A stretch of DNA of 5,676 nt from Paludibacter sp. (GTDB lineage Bacteria > Bacteroidota > Bacteroidia > Bacteroidales > Paludibacteraceae): assembly GCA_031284665.1 (NCBI GenBank), contig JAITXR010000043.1, positions 1 through 5,676 on the forward strand, given 5' to 3'. Within the stretch, counting starts at the first letter, position 1. Every line of letters begins with the position of its first letter. A program made the position numbers and the translations under genes. The notes under the pieces are model-generated. The model did not search any database, had not been told where the DNA came from, and saw only the letters and a program-made list of their open reading frames with translations. Shown in pieces: positions 4,761 to 5,676 of this stretch.

Positions 4761-5676
4761 TTATTTTCTAAACTTATATTCGTCCAACAGATGTGATAAT
4801 GTGTAATACGACACCGAATGTACTACATTTTTTACAATAAATTTATTATTTTCAAATAAATAATAGCATAATTTTGATTTCCGCAAAGTTAATAATCGAG
4901 CAGCAAAGATAAAAAACCAATTTTTTGGCATAATTTTCCATATTAAGTTTGGAAATTTTCTTTTATCCGCAATTGCCGTTCCTATATCTTTAATATACAG
5001 GCGATTACAATCAATGGAGATACTGTCGGCTCTGCGGCGAAAAGCGGCAAATGGCATTGCGGCAGTTACAAGTTCGGCGTGCAGAGCAAAGCGCATCCAA
5101 AGTTCAAAATCGCCCGCGTAGTGGTAGTTCTGGTTTAGTCCGCCACTTTTTTCGTATAGCGATTTGCGCCAGAACATTCCTTCTTGTTGCAGATAGTTGT
5201 ATATTTCTTTGCGAAACCATCCATTGGCAATGTCTTTTCGAGTTTTTGCACAGGGATAGTTTGATATTTGAACTAATTGTCCGGCAGAATTTAGGAAAGC
5301 AGGCATTCCGCAAAGCCATTGAATTTCAGCATTTTCCGAGAATATTTGTGCTATTGTAAATAATGTTGCCGGCAAATAAATATCGTCGGCATTTAGCCAC
5401 GCCATAATTTCGCCGGTCGAGGCAGCAAATCCACGCGCAATAGCGTCGTACATTCCATTATCGTGTTCGGTGATAACCAGAGTGATATATTTGCGATAAC
5501 GTTCTATTATTTCGAGAGTTGTGTCGCTTGAGCCGCCGTCGATTATTATGTATTCCAAATTAGGATAATGCTGCGAAACAACTGATAAAATTGTGCTTTC
5601 GATATATTTTTCCATATTGAAACACGGCGTAACGATTGTGATTTTCGGGAAAACGCCGTTCGCAAAAGTGGAATTT
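4761..5676 (-). CDS. GT2-family glycosyltransferase, 5' end beyond the window
   Basis: Cytoplasmic GT-A fold glycosyltransferase of family 2, probably adding a sugar to a growing surface polysaccharide. Numbering from the Met codon at 5615, it shows IIIDGGSSDTT (23-33, nucleotide binding), EHDNGMYDAIARGFAASTGE (50-69), the metal-binding NADD (75-78) and QQEGMFWRKSLYEKSGG (143-159) followed by AGDFELWMRFA (167-177), which carries the likely catalytic acidic residue. That Met is not the true start. The frame stays open to the right edge and encodes NSTFANGV then PKITIVTPCFN just upstream; the latter is the canonical first beta strand of GT2 enzymes. No ATG, GTG or TTG occurs in frame in that stretch, so the start lies outside the window. 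At least 304 residues are visible. The C-terminal 80 residues are basic and aromatic, perhaps membrane-associated. It ends 5 bases before the WecG-like gene. Confidence 0.92.
   Translation of the reverse strand, partial: NSTFANGVFPKITIVTPCFNMEKYIESTILSVVSQHYPNLEYIIIDGGSSDTTLEIIERYRKYITLVITEHDNGMYDAIARGFAASTGEIMAWLNADDIYLPATLFTIAQIFSENAEIQWLCGMPAFLNSAGQLVQISNYPCAKTRKDIANGWFRKEIYNYLQQEGMFWRKSLYEKSGGLNQNYHYAGDFELWMRFALHAELVTAAMPFAAFRRRADSISIDCNRLYIKDIGTAIADKRKFPNLIWKIMPKNWFFIFAARLLTLRKSKLCYYLFENNKFIVKNVVHSVSYYTLSHLLDEYKFRK

Noticed and set aside
1..5676. CRISPR array, tRNA, rRNA, transposase or integrase
   Set aside because: No regularly spaced repeats, cloverleaf, rRNA-like sequence or recombinase motif was seen on either strand.

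Overview
The window looks like chromosomal DNA from a member of the Bacteroidota, probably Bacteroidales or a close uncultured relative. This is inferred from the AT-rich sequence, A-rich translation leaders without a GGAGG Shine-Dalgarno, the gene order rseC-rnfB-rnfC-rnfD, the long polyferredoxin form of RnfB, and a remnant of the AAA/DUF4143 ATPase family that is abundant in that phylum. No 16S, tRNA or other taxonomic marker is present, so the placement is moderate. All supported genes lie on the minus strand and read from high to low coordinates.

Right part (about 4006-5676): two tightly coupled glycosyltransferase genes, probably the last two of a surface-polysaccharide or exopolysaccharide cluster that continues to the right. 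The first is a GT2-family enzyme whose start lies beyond the window: its frame is open to the right edge and the segment PKITIVTPCFN lies upstream of the first in-window Met. Five bases after it comes a WecG/TagA/CpsF-type (GT26) glycosyltransferase.

Middle (3842-4005): a 164-base spacer that separates the glycan genes from the electron-transfer genes. It is the natural site for the promoter of the next operon, but no convincing Bacteroidota promoter or terminator is visible.

Left-centre (247-3841): an Rnf-type ion-translocating ferredoxin:NAD oxidoreductase operon, rseC-rnfB-rnfC-rnfD, with gaps of 14, 26 and 27 bases. Together the products pass electrons between ferredoxin (RnfB, a five-cluster polyferredoxin), NAD(H) (RnfC) and the membrane (RnfD, with covalent FMN), with RseC as an accessory membrane protein. 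All four genes look intact.

Left end (1-246): rnfG, rnfE and rnfA, which normally follow rnfD, are absent. In their place are about 70 bases of very AT-rich DNA with a 14-bp palindrome and a 12-codon ORF, then a decayed 3' fragment of an AAA/DUF4143 ATPase gene with an in-frame TAA. This break in a normally well-conserved operon is the most notable feature. I see no evidence of a previously undescribed system; the gene content is otherwise recognisable core metabolism and glycan synthesis.
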